Positions 10,950 through 22,940 of a stretch of DNA of 64,000 nucleotides are shown here, piece by piece. Numbering within the stretch: the first letter of the stretch is position 1; every line of letters begins with the position of its first letter. The stretch comes from Filobasidium wieringae (lineage: Eukaryota; Basidiomycota; Tremellomycetes; Filobasidiales; Filobasidiaceae), in contig BCIV01000009.1 in assembly GCA_001600055.1 (NCBI GenBank), forward strand, positions 776,311 to 840,310, given 5' to 3'. The notes under the pieces were generated by a model, which saw only the letters and a program-made list of their open reading frames with translations, was not told where the DNA came from and did not search any database. The translations under genes were made by a program, and so were the position numbers.

Positions 10950-13900
10950 TCAGTCTTCGGCTGCGCCGTTCGCTTCATTCATTTCGACCCAGTCTTCCAA
11001 TCGATTCAATCCACCTTTACCTAGCCCTTTCCACTGATGCATCGCAATATCACCGCCTCCGTTCCTTGCCCAAGCGGTTGAGATAAGGGATGGCTCGTTT
11101 CCGTTCCAACTGCCAATTGTCGAGTTCAGTATGTGACCCTAGTCGTGATGATCCAACGAACTCACCTGACGTCTCGCACAGCCATCCCAACCATACCTCG
11201 CGGATCAGGATCATACTCTGCGACCACTGGTGCCGGCGCAGAAGGGTCGTTGTATCCCCCAGTCTCCGCGTTGACTAGAGGCTCCGCTTTCGTGCGGTCC
11301 AGGACTATGACGCGCGGATCATGAGTACGGTCAGCGTTGCGACACGGTAAGCAAGATTGCGAAAGATGATACTCGCCTTGAACGACACGTCCATCGATAT
11401 GATAGATCCAGATGATTCCGTTGCTACCACCTGTGTAGATGTACTGCCCACCCGTACTCTCTGGACTGAAGTGACATCTGATTAGAGTGCGCAGCACGTG
11501 ATGCCCTCGGTACGTCATAACAGAACAGTCCAACGGGTGTGCGGTGTATCGAGGCTTCTTGTAGTAGTCGGCCCTATGATGTTTGGAGACAATGAGCCGA
11601 GGAACGCATCGGCGCCGGGCGTATCGATTTACCTGTAATCCCAGTCGGGAATACCATATTCTACCGCCGCATCCCTTCCTGATCCAGCAACCTCATTCCA
11701 GCCTCTCATCTTTCGCAAGTCCCAGAGTCTGATAGCTTGATCTTTTCCGTTGGAGATGACATAACGTCCGTCACCTTTCGGGTCTACAAAGGTGATACCC
11801 TGAGTATGACCAACGAGGACCCCTGACGGTACGGATGACCCGATGGAACGTCGATCCCTGTTGGAAGAAAGCAATATTAGAACAAGGATCCGGTGAGGTC
11901 GAACTAATCCTACGTACCAAACCTTCAAGAACCCGTCATCCGAGGCGGAGACGATAACGTTCGTCGAATTCTCATCGGCGAAACAGACTCCATTGACTGC
12001 GCGTACAGTATATCAGCGTCGTCAATCCAAGCACATGATCAAGGAATGGGACCCTACCATCATCTTGATGAGCTCCGATATTCAATATCCTCTGCTTCTG
12101 CTCGATGTCGTATACCATGATCTGCCCGGATCCAGCTCCGGCCACGATTTCCTTTTGGTCCGCTGAGAATCGGATGGACCAGATCTGAGGAACACGCGCG
12201 TCTCTGTCAGTACATATCATCAAGATCGAATAAACAAGGGCCAGGCTCACTCCGAAATCACCTCGACCCCATCGCGATCTCGATCCAGCCGCGCCTTGTG
12301 AGAAGTCCAGCATGGTATGTTCATCTTCGTGCTCAGCGGTACGTAGGAGGTGGACACGGGAGGTGATAGAAGAATAAATCATCCTGATGCACCGATGAAA
12401 GCTTTTAGTAGCTTTCCAAACAATAGGCGCTAAAAACAAGTGAAGTGCGACTTACCACTCGTTATCCCTCGATAAATCTGCATCGGTCACGGTCCATTGC
12501 CCTTCGACCCCTTGAACCGTCTTGATTTTCCTCATACTATGATCCTCCTCGATATCTTCCTCCAAGTATCCTCGGCTATACATATTTCTCCTTGGTCTCC
12601 GAGGAGCCGGGTTTGGATTGGGCGTAGGACGAGAGCGGGGTGCTTCTTGTGTAGAGTACATGTGTAGTTGGAAAGCTTGAGTAGCAGTGTAGAAGAACGA
12701 GTAGTCTAGGATCTAGACGCGTCAGTACTGTAATGACAATGGAATTGATGATTTAGGACTGACCGTGAGAATGTTGACCGATATATGGGTAAGCGTTATA
12801 AGTAGCTACGATCGTTCCATTAGTATTAGGCAAACATTTCTACCATTCCAACCTTATCAGCGTTTTACCCACTCAAGGACCTCAAACATTCGAGGACTCA
12901 CTTTACTCCATTCCTCCCTCCCACTCGAGCCCCATACCCCTCTTCCTCCTTCCCTGCCGAACCCCTTGACCCCCACACCCCAAGCCCCTCGTCCCTTGAT
13001 CTCCCGTTTGATTCCTTTCTCTTTCCCATCATCCTCCACCCCGGCGATCGCACTCGCAAGGGAAGAGAAGGAAGATTGTCTTCTTTTCTTGTTCGACCCG
13101 CCTGTGCTTAGTCTTCGGGCGGAGCAGAGGGATGCACGAGGGGAGAGGGAAGGACGTCGCTTGGTCCTTGATGAAGGGGAGATGTTGATCGGGCTCGAGT
13201 TGAAAGTGCGCGAAGGTTGTTGAGCCTCTTCATCGTCGGAATCCATCTCTTCTTCGTCTTCCTCAATGACCACGTCGTCATCTAAATCGACTATCCCCAA
13301 CTCCTTCTTCGTCCTCGTCTCAGTCCTCATTTCATCTCCTTTCGGAAACCCAACTCGCCCAAACTCCCCTCCCCTAGCTAACTTGCGACCCTCTTCCTTA
13401 CCCTCCCTCTCGATAGTGAACCAATGCCATCCCTTGAGCCGACCATTCCTCATGGTCCTACTCGAAGCTATTGGTCGTCGGAACATCCGGTAATCTTGTT
13501 CATCGTCATCATCGTCTTCTTCCTCTTCATCGCTCCCGTCCTCATCATCTTCGTCCATATCATCTTCATCGACATCCTCTTCGATCTGAGCGGAGAGACG
13601 TTCGACGACATCGGAAGGGAGGAGACCGCTGGCAAATAGGGTACGGAAGAAGGCGTGTGGGAGGAGGATCGTCCCGTCTGAACCTTCTCCTGCCGTATTC
13701 AAGAATTCTGCTAGTTGGGCTGATACAGGTATAAGGCGGGTGAATAAGCATTTACCGAATAAAGGGGAAGAACAACTATGACTTACTCCTGATGACATCC
13801 ACTGGATTAGCTGCTTCGCCCGTCCCAGCCTCGTCCTCGTCCTCGGCCAAACCCGGTAAACTACCTGGCATCCTCCTCTGCCTCCTACCCGTCGTATTCC

Positions 13901-14195
13901 CAGTCGGCTCACCATCCTCGCTATCTTCATTATCACGAGCGATGAGAGCCTGGAAATCTACTAGTTCTTCAGGGTTCAGGTCGGTATCGAGATCAAACAC
14001 GTCTTCGTCATCATCATCTTCGTCCCCCTCGTCTTGCCCGGGGACGAAATCCTCATCGATCTCCCCCATGGAGTCTTCGTCTAACCATTCGTTGTTGTCG
14101 CCCTCGGGGCCCTGTGAGATACGATGAGCGGGGTTAGTAGAGAGAACCGATCGGGAAGTGGCGATGAGACTGACATAGTCTGAGATGTCGGACAT
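10950..14195 (-). CDS. DCAF11: DCAF11/WDR23-like WD40 protein, CUL4-DDB1 substrate receptor
   Basis: WD40 receptors of this family dock on DDB1 in CUL4 ubiquitin ligases. Exons in gene order: 14195-13787, 13719-12902, 12839-12764, 12705-12456, 12383-12251, 12184-12058, 11996-11918, 11857-11633, 11573-11166 and 11109-10950 (about 894 residues if no further introns). Homology fixed the joins: LPNTNGTIVATYNAYPYIGQ, then YTATQAFQLHMYS, GIWSIRFSADQKEIVAGAGS, HQDDVNGVCFADE, SASDDGFLKVWDRRS, GITFVDPKGDGRYVISNGKD, LRTLIRCHFSPESTGGQYIY and VRDVSWNGNEPSLISTAW. KVWDRR and RLWDLR are WDxR motifs, the type that contacts DDB1. The first 380 or so residues are acidic low-complexity and longer than in animals. 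Two stretches may be extra in-phase introns: 14112-14174 (GT-AG) and 11305-11376 (GC-AG). Removing both gives about 849 residues. Confidence 0.88.
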
Positions 14196-14658
14196 GACAC
14201 CTAGAGATAACCGATCGATCTGTTTTTAACGGGGATATCGACCGGGTTCAGGAGTGCAGTTCCGTTTTAGAGGTTATAGGGACTGTGCAGCAAGGAACGC
14301 TAGGTGTATGAGCTTGTATGTGGATGACGATTGAGGTCGATGGTATCGTTGTCCGAGGAGATCTGACGATTGATCGGCGTGCCGGTGACCTCCACTTTCT
14401 TAGGATTCACGCTTCCGATATGCGATTATCAAAGATTCGCAGAATCAACCTCTGATATTTCTAAAACGCAAGAGATCATCGTTTCTTATCGTCATTATCC
14501 TCGTCAATACCATCATCCACAGTGGTATATAACAATGTCACACTAGAAAACTCATCACGCTCGCTTCTCCGACCACTCCCACCTCTCTACGACCAAGAAC
14601 GGACTCACATCGTTCATTCCCGCACGACCACCTTCTTCCTCATCTTGACATCCAAAAC
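14196..14658. other. divergent promoter region
   Basis: Lies between the start codons of the DCAF11-like gene (-) and the RD-repeat gene (+), so it must carry both promoters. I recognise no specific element. Confidence 0.5.
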
Positions 14659-17600
14659 ATGGACAAACAGAGCTTCTTACCTCGATCAGACGCAGCTACA
14701 GTTCTTCCTAAGGGCTTGGCAGATCAATGGCATCACGATTGGTGGGTATGCATGTACTCGTCCCAACCCCATTCGAAAAAGGATTGGGTCGTGTATGCTC
14801 AGTATGTCGCTCAATGCGAGGAATCCGATATTGTGTAAGTTGTCAAGGAAATCGCCCGCTCGTTTAAAGACATTGGCTGATCATGAGCATACATGCTCCT
14901 CAGGATCTTGGTGGAAGCTACGTCAGCGAAGAATTGGGTCTTCTTCCGACATCATACATTCTGTTCGTCTGTCTCCGCCCCTAGTCTTTTCCCGTTACTC
15001 ATCACTCTTCGTCTTCCCGTCGAATCACCCAATAGGGAACAAATTCCTGGTCCTACACGACTCTCACGAAAAGGATTATCTGTTCTTCTCCAAGACGAGA
15101 CACGATCATCTTCCTCCCCCTTCTATGAGAACGGGGATCAAGAGCTTTAATTGGTATTGGGACGACGTGTTGCCTACTGGGAAGATACTCGTCAACAATG
15201 TCAAGTCTGGGTTCGATGTGAGTTCACAAAACACTCAACACAGTGTGGTCTTGGGAACTGACAAACCGATGCTATAGACTGCAGCGGTATTCGACGTCCT
15301 GAACCTTCTTCGAGAATCATCCGTCTACTCGGTCGAAATCCATGCCGTCTCAGACGATGAGAAATACTACACCGCAGCGGTCTCCTTCCACAACGTAGCG
15401 GACTACACTCACTACCTCTCCCCCTCCTTCAAAGCCATTCGAGAGATCATCGACCCTCATGCGATCCGGATGAAACACGTAGACTCCACCCAAACGTTCG
15501 ATGCGGTTTGTGATTGGTTATCCCAACATCGAGCGCCGGTCTTTTCCAAAATCTTCGAACCTCGGGAAAACGCCGAACCTATGGTCATCTTCAGGACCAG
15601 TAGGGTCAGTAGGGCAGCAAGCGTCATGAGTTTGGATTTCAAGAAGATGGGGGAAGAGATACCCGAGAAATGGAAGGGGATCAAGTTTACGGACGTTTCG
15701 GGGTTGTTCGAGGGGGGAAAGAAGAAGCAGGATTCGTTTACCGAGTTGCACCCTGTGAGTACCGCCTTCAGGTCAAGGTTCGGCTCGAAGATGGACTCAC
15801 TTTTTTTGTTATTTTTTGGTTCGACAATCTAGCGGCTATATGCCAAGAGTACAAGCGCAATGGGTGTTTCTCCCCATACAAATAACGGTTCTACTATGGG
15901 AGGAGGAACGCCGTACGTCCAAACGCCTTTTAATGGTGGAAACGCTTCGACAGGATTCGCCATCCCCTCTACCCCATTCGTCGGTACACCTTTCGCTCCC
16001 ACTCCTTTTGCTCCTACACCTTTTGCTGGGGAATGGCAAGATCCCACAACGACGTTCAACCCCCAGAATGGACATGTGGGGATGGGTTTCAACCCCGCTT
16101 ATAATCAGATGGGCATGACTCAGCCGTATTACGGGTACGATCCGTCTTCCTTTGGGATCCCTCCATCCGATTCGACCACGTATCAACCCCCTCCGTCGAT
16201 CGGTCAAGGTCCGCAAAAGAAACCAGGTCCAGGGCTTCTCAAACGCCCTACTCAGGCTCCCCCTCCTCCCCCTCCTCCTCTTCCTCCTCAGCCCCGCTCT
16301 CCACCTCCTACCGCTACGAAGAATCTTCCGAAGACGGGATGGAGTCATCCGCATTTACACAACATGGCCACTCCCGCGGTCGATTCGAGGAGCGATAGAA
16401 GAGGATCAGGAGGACGGGATCGATCACGAGAGAAAGGGTGGGAAAGGGATAGGGATAGGGACAGGGATAGGGGAGGGCGGGGATCGAGGAGAGGGGGGAG
16501 AGACGTCTCTCCTGGACCTTCTGGGTCGAGGAGGGGAGGGTATGGGTATGATCGGGATCGAGAGCGTGAGAGGGATAGAGATAGAGATAGGGATAGGGAT
16601 AGAGGGCGCGATCGTGATCGCGATAAGGACGATAGAGGCGGCTACGGGTACGATCGCGAAAGGGACAGGGATAGGGACAGGGACAGGACGGACGTTTCGA
16701 GCCGTAACCAAGAACTCCGACAGTTCATCAATCCCGAACGAATCGCTCTGATCGATACACCTCGTTCTCCCCGTTCTCGCCAACGATCGCCTTATGGGAA
16801 CGACGATAGGAGAGGGCGATCGCGCTCGCCGCTCGTACGGAGGAACAAGTCTCCTCCTTCTCGACCTCGATCCCCTATAGGTTCAAGACGGTCTTCCCCC
16901 GTACCTCCTCCTCCAGCTACACCAGCGAATGTGAAAACACCGAAACCTCTTCTTGTGAGGTTCGCCTCCCGTTCGCCCCCACGTGGACCAAAAGCCCTAT
17001 TGCAGGGTCAATCTTCGACCCAATCTAAACCCCCCGCGCAGAATCGGACAAATCCTCTCACTCCTCTAGCCAATCAAACACCCGCGGCCGTCGTTGAATC
17101 TCGTCCGGTTGCGCATAAAGCTCCTACCCGGGCTTTACCGATGGGTGCGATTGATTTGAGTAGGGTGAGGGAGGCGAAGATCAAGGAGTATAGGGATGCG
17201 ATTAGTCAGGGAAGACCGTTGAGGTTGGATCAACTGCGAGGTAAGTCGACACTGAACGGGTGGATGATGGGAAGGAGTCGGGGTATGGTGATGCTGATCT
17301 GATCGTGTCTTTATATGATAGGGGATGAAACATCCGGTTTTGCACAAACGGCTAATGCATCTACGATCACGCCTCTCGATTTTACGTCCACCAATCCTAC
17401 AACGAACGATCTTCCAAACCCGACCTCGACCTCGACTACTACAACACCTATCACTCCCCATCCTCCTCGTCCGACCATCTCCGTAGACCCCAGGGTAAGG
17501 CCCGAACCGAATATGTCATTCACCGTTGGACCCGGACCTCGAACTCAACCGGAAGGCGCTGCGAATTTACCCGTTACCGCTACGGTCTCGAGGGATCCGA

Positions 17601-18245
17601 GGTTAGCTGGGAAGACCAAGGTCGAGGCTAGGGGTCTGAATGGGAATGGAGTGCACAAGGGGAATGGGAACACAAACGGATCTGTCAATGGGAATGGAAC
17701 GAGCGCGATGGATCCTCCGATCGGTCTGGATGAAATGCAGAGGTTGTTCTACCAACTTGGGGAGAGAGGGATTTCATACGAGTGAGTCCGAGAGTTGACA
17801 ACTACGATCACGTGTATACAAATCGTAGGGCGCTAATTCGACGTCTCACCTGATCAGGTATTTACAATCCGTTTGCCCTAATCCGATCCCGCCCGATACC
17901 CCGAGCGAACTGACATGGGATACGGAGATTGGGAATATCAGGGCGGTTCAGTTTACGGATCTCATCCTTTCGTTGCCACGAGCTGTGGAGGAACAGGGAA
18001 GGGAGAGTGGTAATCCCATAAGAAAGCGGGTGAAGAGGAGCAGGGATGACGACCTCTGGGAAGCTGCTGTGGATGGGAGCAGTGATGAGGATGAATCCGA
18101 GGTGAAGCTCCCAGTGGATGGAGCGGGGGTCAAGGCGCGTGGAGCGAGGCTGTTGGGGGAGACCATGGAGGAAATGCACCCAAAGTTGGAAGACGAGTTG
18201 ATCGACTTTGATGAGTTGTTAGTGCGCACTGTAGCGCTGGATTAG
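14659..18245 (+). CDS. uncharacterised protein with RRM-like segment and RD-repeat domain
   Basis: Exons 14659-14834, 14904-14962, 15036-15217, 15278-15754, 15833-17240, 17322-17781 and 17858-18245 keep one frame for 1049 residues. A segment around residues 130-200 resembles an RNA-recognition motif: KILVNNV could be RNP2 and YYTAAVSF RNP1. A Phe/Pro/Gly-rich stretch with TPFAPTPFA repeats follows. Next comes a long Arg-Asp alternating region (about 16435-16690), then SR/SP dipeptides (RSRSPLVRR). This architecture suggests a nuclear RNA-processing factor (inference). The C-terminus is a more ordered acidic segment (DEMQRLFYQLGERGISYEYL). The second exon and its splice sites (14904-14962) are the least certain part. 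I do not recognise an orthologue. Confidence 0.7.
16435..16695 (+). repeat. Arg-Asp dipeptide-coding repeat
   Basis: Degenerate GGGATA/GGGACA hexamers encode runs of alternating Arg and Asp within the RD-repeat protein, broken by Gly/Tyr-rich spacers. The repeat is imperfect at DNA level but strict at protein level. Confidence 0.85.
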
Positions 18246-18590
18246 AAGGGAACGGTGAGAAGATCCCGGATGACCATAGAAATGATATATACCCGTGACG
18301 TAAGAGCCCAGTTGATGACGTTTCATGCTGATCAGCCAATCATAAATCTCCGATTTGGAAATGGGTATGCATTAGTGAGCGGTAACGCATAAATTCCCGA
18401 CTATTAACGCATAAGCGCATGTGCGCGTGTGAAAACGGCGATCGAGAGAGGGGCGAGCTGGCGAATGGTGATCACGGTTATTCCAGAATTCCCATTTCTA
18501 CCGTCAGCCATATAACAATAATCATCTCCACCTCGTCTTCCCATTCAGCCACCATCGATCCTACCACCACTACAATCAACTACTACCACC
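18246..18590 (+). promoter_or_regulatory. ALA synthase promoter with CRE-like and CCAAT motifs
   Basis: The upstream region of the haem-synthesis gene contains TGACGTAA at 18296-18303, a bZIP/CRE-type motif, and CCAAT at 18336-18340, the core bound by HAP/CBC factors. HAP control of ALA synthase is known in other fungi; here only the motifs are seen, and occupancy is inferred. Confidence 0.4.
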
Positions 18591-20683
18591 ATGTCGTCCT
18601 ACATGACATCCATGGCTCGTTACTCGACCAACTGTCCATTCCTACACAGGACATCCACCGCGACTCTCCGAACGCTCGCCGCTACCCCCTCCACAATCAA
18701 CTCCAGCATGAACGGTCTGGCCGTCAAGGCTCTCGATTCATGTCCCATCATGGGTCCTCAAGTCCTCAACCAGGTCAGAGGAATGGCCAGCGTTGCAGGA
18801 CCCAAGGATCTTCAGGAAATGCACAAGGTCAGTCGATCGACCTTTACGCGGAGAGAAAAGGGACTTTGGGTCTCGATTTGATCCCGTTCGGCCGCGAATA
18901 CGCGAATAGAAAACTGATCGACGTGCTCCCATCTTGTTTGCTCGATCAGAAAAAGGATATCCCCTTCGCCCACCCTTCCTCTGGAGACCCTGCCAAGTGT
19001 CCTCATGCCAAGGCAGCGGCTCAGGCCGCCGCTGTCGCCGCCTCTGAGGCTTCTGCTCTCAAGCTCGCTCGACGAGCTGCTCCTCAAGTCGCTGCTTCCA
19101 GTGCCGCTCAGGGAGCCACCTTCAAGTACTCTTCATTCTACGAGAACGAGTTGGAGAAGAAGCACAAGGATAAGAGTTACCGATACTTCAACAACATCAA
19201 CCGATTGGCTGCCAAGTTCCCTGTCGCTCATACGAGGGATACCAAGGACGAGGTCGATGTTTGGTGTTCCAACGATTACCTTGGAATGAGCAAGAATGGA
19301 GTTGTTTTGGACACTATGAAGTGAGTCTACCTCGATCGATCAACCTGTACTTCAAGGGTGGCGGCTGATCATGATTCTCGATCTCGCAGGAAAACACTCA
19401 ACCGATACGGAGCTGGTGCAGGTGGTACCCGCAACATCGCGGGAAACGGAGCTCTCCACCTTTCTCTCGAGGACGAGCTCGCAACTTTGCACCGCAAGCC
19501 TGCCGCTTTGGTTTTCTCCTCTTGTTACGTCGCCAACGACGCCACCCTCGCTACCTTGGGTGCCAAGCTTCCCGGATGTGTCATCTTCTCGGACGAGAGT
19601 AACCACGCTTCTATGATCCAGGGGATCAGGCATTCAGGCGCAAAGAAGGTCATCTGGAAGCACAACGATATGATGGACTTGGAGATGAAGTTGAAGATGT
19701 TCCCCAAGGAGACTCCCAAGATCATCGCGTTCGAGTCTGTCTACTCCATGTGTGGATCGGTCGCTCCCATCGAGAAGATCTGTGATCTTGCCGAGGAATA
19801 CGGAGCGTTGACGTTCTTGGATGAAGTCCACGCCGTAGGAATGTACGGTCCTTCCGGTGCCGGAGTAGCCGAGCACTTGGACTTCGAGGCTCACCGAGTC
19901 ACTTCCACTTCGGCGGACCCGGTCAAGGGATCCGTGCAGGATCGAATTGATATGATCACCGGAACCCTTGGAAAGGCTTACGGAGTTGTCGGAGGATACA
20001 TCGCCGCTTCGGCCGACCTGATCGATGTCATTCGGTCTTACGCTCCTGGGTTCATCTTCACCACTTCCCTTCCCCCTGCTATCGTCGCCGGAGCTCAGGC
20101 TTCGATCGCTTACCAGAGGGAGTTTATGGGAGATAGGCAGTTGCAGCATGTCAACACTCGATCGGTCAAGGCCGCTTTCGAGGCCAAGGGAATTCCTGTC
20201 GTTCCCAACCCTTCTCATATCATCCCTGTTCTCGTTGGTGACGCCGCCTTGGCCAAGGAGGCTTCCGACACCTTGCTCTCTGACCACGGAATTTACGTGC
20301 AGTCCATCAACTACCCCACCGTCAAGGTCGGAGAGGAGAGGTTGAGGATCACTCCTACCCCTGGACACACCGAGGAACAGATGCAGCACCTCGTCAACTC
20401 TATCGACGACGTCTTTAACAAGCTCGCTCTCAAGAGGATCGCCGATTGGGAGGCTATCGGGGGACGAGCCGGTGTCGGTGCTCCTCTCGCCATCCAGCCC
20501 GAACCCGTCTGGAGCGACGCTCAGTTGGGTTTGATGGATGGAACCGCACCCGTCATGCTCAAGGACGGAAAGAAGGCCGTCGTCGAGGACGAGGCCGCTA
20601 GGAACGCCATGATCAGGTTGGAAGAGTATTTGAACGTCGAGCCTTTCTTGCCCGAGACCAAGGAGGTCGGGGCTGGGTTCTGA
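18591..20683 (+). CDS. HEM1: 5-aminolevulinate synthase, mitochondrial
   Basis: Condenses glycine and succinyl-CoA to 5-aminolevulinate, the first step of haem synthesis, in the mitochondrial matrix with PLP. Exons 18591-18827, 18950-19320 and 19390-20683 give 633 residues. The N-terminus is Ser/Thr/Arg-rich and lacks early acidic residues, fitting a mitochondrial presequence. It has Cys-Pro haem-regulatory motifs at about residues 15 (NCPFL) and 51 (SCPIM), and a third at about 96 (KCPHA). The catalytic core shows [10 protein letters not shown], the glycine loop [23 protein letters not shown] and the PLP-lysine motif [14 protein letters not shown]. The start at 18591 is the first Met of a reading frame that splices cleanly into exon 2. 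Haem feedback on import or stability is likely from the CP motifs (family knowledge). Confidence 0.97.
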
Positions 20684-20914
20684 AATACTTGTAGTAGTTG
20701 AAATCAATCAGACTATCCGATCCCATGTGTTCCCATAAGTGTGATCCTGGTTCATGTCCGAGTTTGCTTCAGAGCTTCGTGACCCGTTGACAACATAAAC
20801 AAACGACAAAAGTCGTCCATATTTCAAGTGTCGGATTCGTCCACCCGTCCCTCTCACTGTTGCGTATCGTCGTCCTTTGACCATTCAGTCTGACACGTAC
20901 TACTACAAGGCATC

Positions 20915-22808
20915 ATGTCGAAGCAAGAGGAAGGAATACAATCAATCCAAGAACCAAAATGGGGAAGAGGTGTGTCTTAGAGTTCGCGAATCGTTCTGAC
21001 GCAAACTGACGTCGTTCCAGTCTTCATCGCCGGTGGTGTCGACTGGCTCAAACTTGGTCGAAAGGAACTCAAAGCGACCCCTGGGGCGGAAGACCTGCAA
21101 GCTCCTCATGCATTAAGAGCGTTGAGTAATGTCAAGGTCACCAAGATCTTTAGTGGGCCCGGTGCGAACCATGCGGTTGCGATCGATAGTAAGTATCGGA
21201 AGTATGGAACCTGCAAAGAGCACTTGAAGCTGACTCGGGCTTCGGCTCGAAGTTCATGGGAATGTTCATCTTATTGGACGAAACTACCCGTCCTCCGTCT
21301 TTGGGGTTTCTGCAGAACACATCCCGTCATGTCCTCCGACCGTAGAAGGCGCTCTGGACGACGGATCACCTTACACATTCCCCTACGTTCATAAGGTTCT
21401 CGCTGCTACCCTCGGAGGCCAGACCCCTACTAAAATCGTATCGGCCGCTTGTGGAAGGCATCATACTCTTCTCCTCGGAAGCTGTGGAAGGGTCTGGGCT
21501 GCGGGAAAGAATGATGATGGTCGATTGGGAGTGAAGGCTAGTTCGGAAGAGCAGGAATGGGTCCAGGTTCGAGGCCCCTGGGAAAAGGATGACGTTAAGA
21601 TCGTTCAGGTAAGCTCATTGGTGTGCCGATACCGCCCTGAACTGACTTCGAGAGTTCAGGTAACGGCTGGTTTGACCTTCTCGTTGTTCTTGGGAATCGA
21701 TGGCTCGATCTACACCGCCGGATCGCACGAGCACGGACAATGCGGGAACGGCCAGACTGGTAGTCGACTCGTCAAAGCTGGAAAGAGCTCGTTCGACTAT
21801 GATGATTATCCCGTCCGAATCAAGACTTTCTGTCCCCAGAAGATCGTATCCATCTCAACCGGTATGAATCATAGTCTGGCTTTATCGGACGATGGGTTCG
21901 TTTGGGGATGGGGTGATGCAGGGTACGGACGACTTGGACTGGGGGATCAGAAAGACCGATTGGTGCCTACCATAATCCCTCAATTTAGCGGAGTGAACCG
22001 ATTGTCTAGGGGAAGGGATATCATCTGTGGACCGGCATGTTCCATTGTGGTAGATGCGCAGGGAATCTACCAGATCGCTGGGAAATGGAAACTGTCCGGT
22101 ATGCTTCGGCTCTCTCGGAAATTACCTTGAATATCACTGATTCTGATCGTTATCCGATCGTTTCGCACAGGTGATGGGTCCAGCGGATCACCTTACACCT
22201 TCTTCAAGTATATCCAGGATATCGCTTCTTGCCGAATAATCAAAGCGGCTAGCGGAGGGAACGGTCATTTCCTCATCATTCCATCCGAACAGGAGGGAAT
22301 GACTACGGCCGTTGCGTTCGGGCAGCAATGCAGTAATGGTGAATTAGGACTGGGACCAGGAGCTCCGAAGAACTCGACGAAACCGGTAGAGGTCGAGCCT
22401 CTGAGGGGAGTGAATGTCTTCGATATCGCAGCGGCGGCTGCAACTACTTACTGGTTAGCCACCCCCGAGGGAACTGCGCTCCAGGATCTCGATAGGTGGC
22501 CGCAGGAGATCGATTCGGAGGAAGAATGCTTGATATGCAACAACTGCAATTCCGAGACACTACTCGAGTGTGAAAAGTGCGAGAACCCTTACCATCTTAC
22601 CTGCTTGAACCCTCCTCTTGAAGAGGTACCGAAGGGAGAATGGTTGTGCCCTCCGTGTGCAAAGGAACAAGACGATCCGACGTTTATTCCCGCTTTACCT
22701 TCCTGTTACGCCGTTTCTCACACCAAGTCGAGCGCAAAGGGGGTCAAGAGGAAGGCCGTGGCGGAACCTGCTGCGAAGAAGTCTGCGATAGTCAAGAAGA
22801 AGAAATGA
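20915..22808 (+). CDS. RCC1-repeat protein with C-terminal PHD finger
   Basis: Exons 20915-20969, 21021-21188, 21253-21608, 21660-22098 and 22171-22808 give 551 residues. RCC1-type propeller blades are seen as repeated G-x-hydrophobic-x-x-x-G-x-N/D units: GNVHLIGRNYPSS, GRVWAAGKNDDGRLG, GSIYTAGSHEHGQCGNG and GFVWGWGDAGYGRLGLGD. A C4HC3 PHD finger follows at about 459-502 (CLICNNC, CEKC, YHLTC, WLCPPC), then a Lys-rich tail (GVKRK, KKSAIVKKKK) that could serve as a nuclear signal. PHD fingers read histone H3 tails. The combination suggests a chromatin-bound protein, possibly with a Ran-GEF-like or scaffold role. Whether it is the essential RCC1 or a separate paralogue cannot be decided here. 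Confidence 0.85.
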
Positions 22809-22940
22809 TCGGTCTTGCGAGAAAAGGGAGTGTCGGGTTGTACGGAATAGTGTAGTCTGGTAATTGAGTTCGTCATTCATGGTCATTCGTGATATACAAG
22901 ACCCCTCCACCTGACCGGGGTGCATCTCATCCCGCAAACC

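Noticed and set aside
12857..13936. A separate acidic-protein gene upstream of the WD40 gene
   Set aside because: Splice sites and DCAF11 homology (LPNTNGTIV onward) join it in frame to the WD40 exons, so it is the N-terminal part of the same gene.
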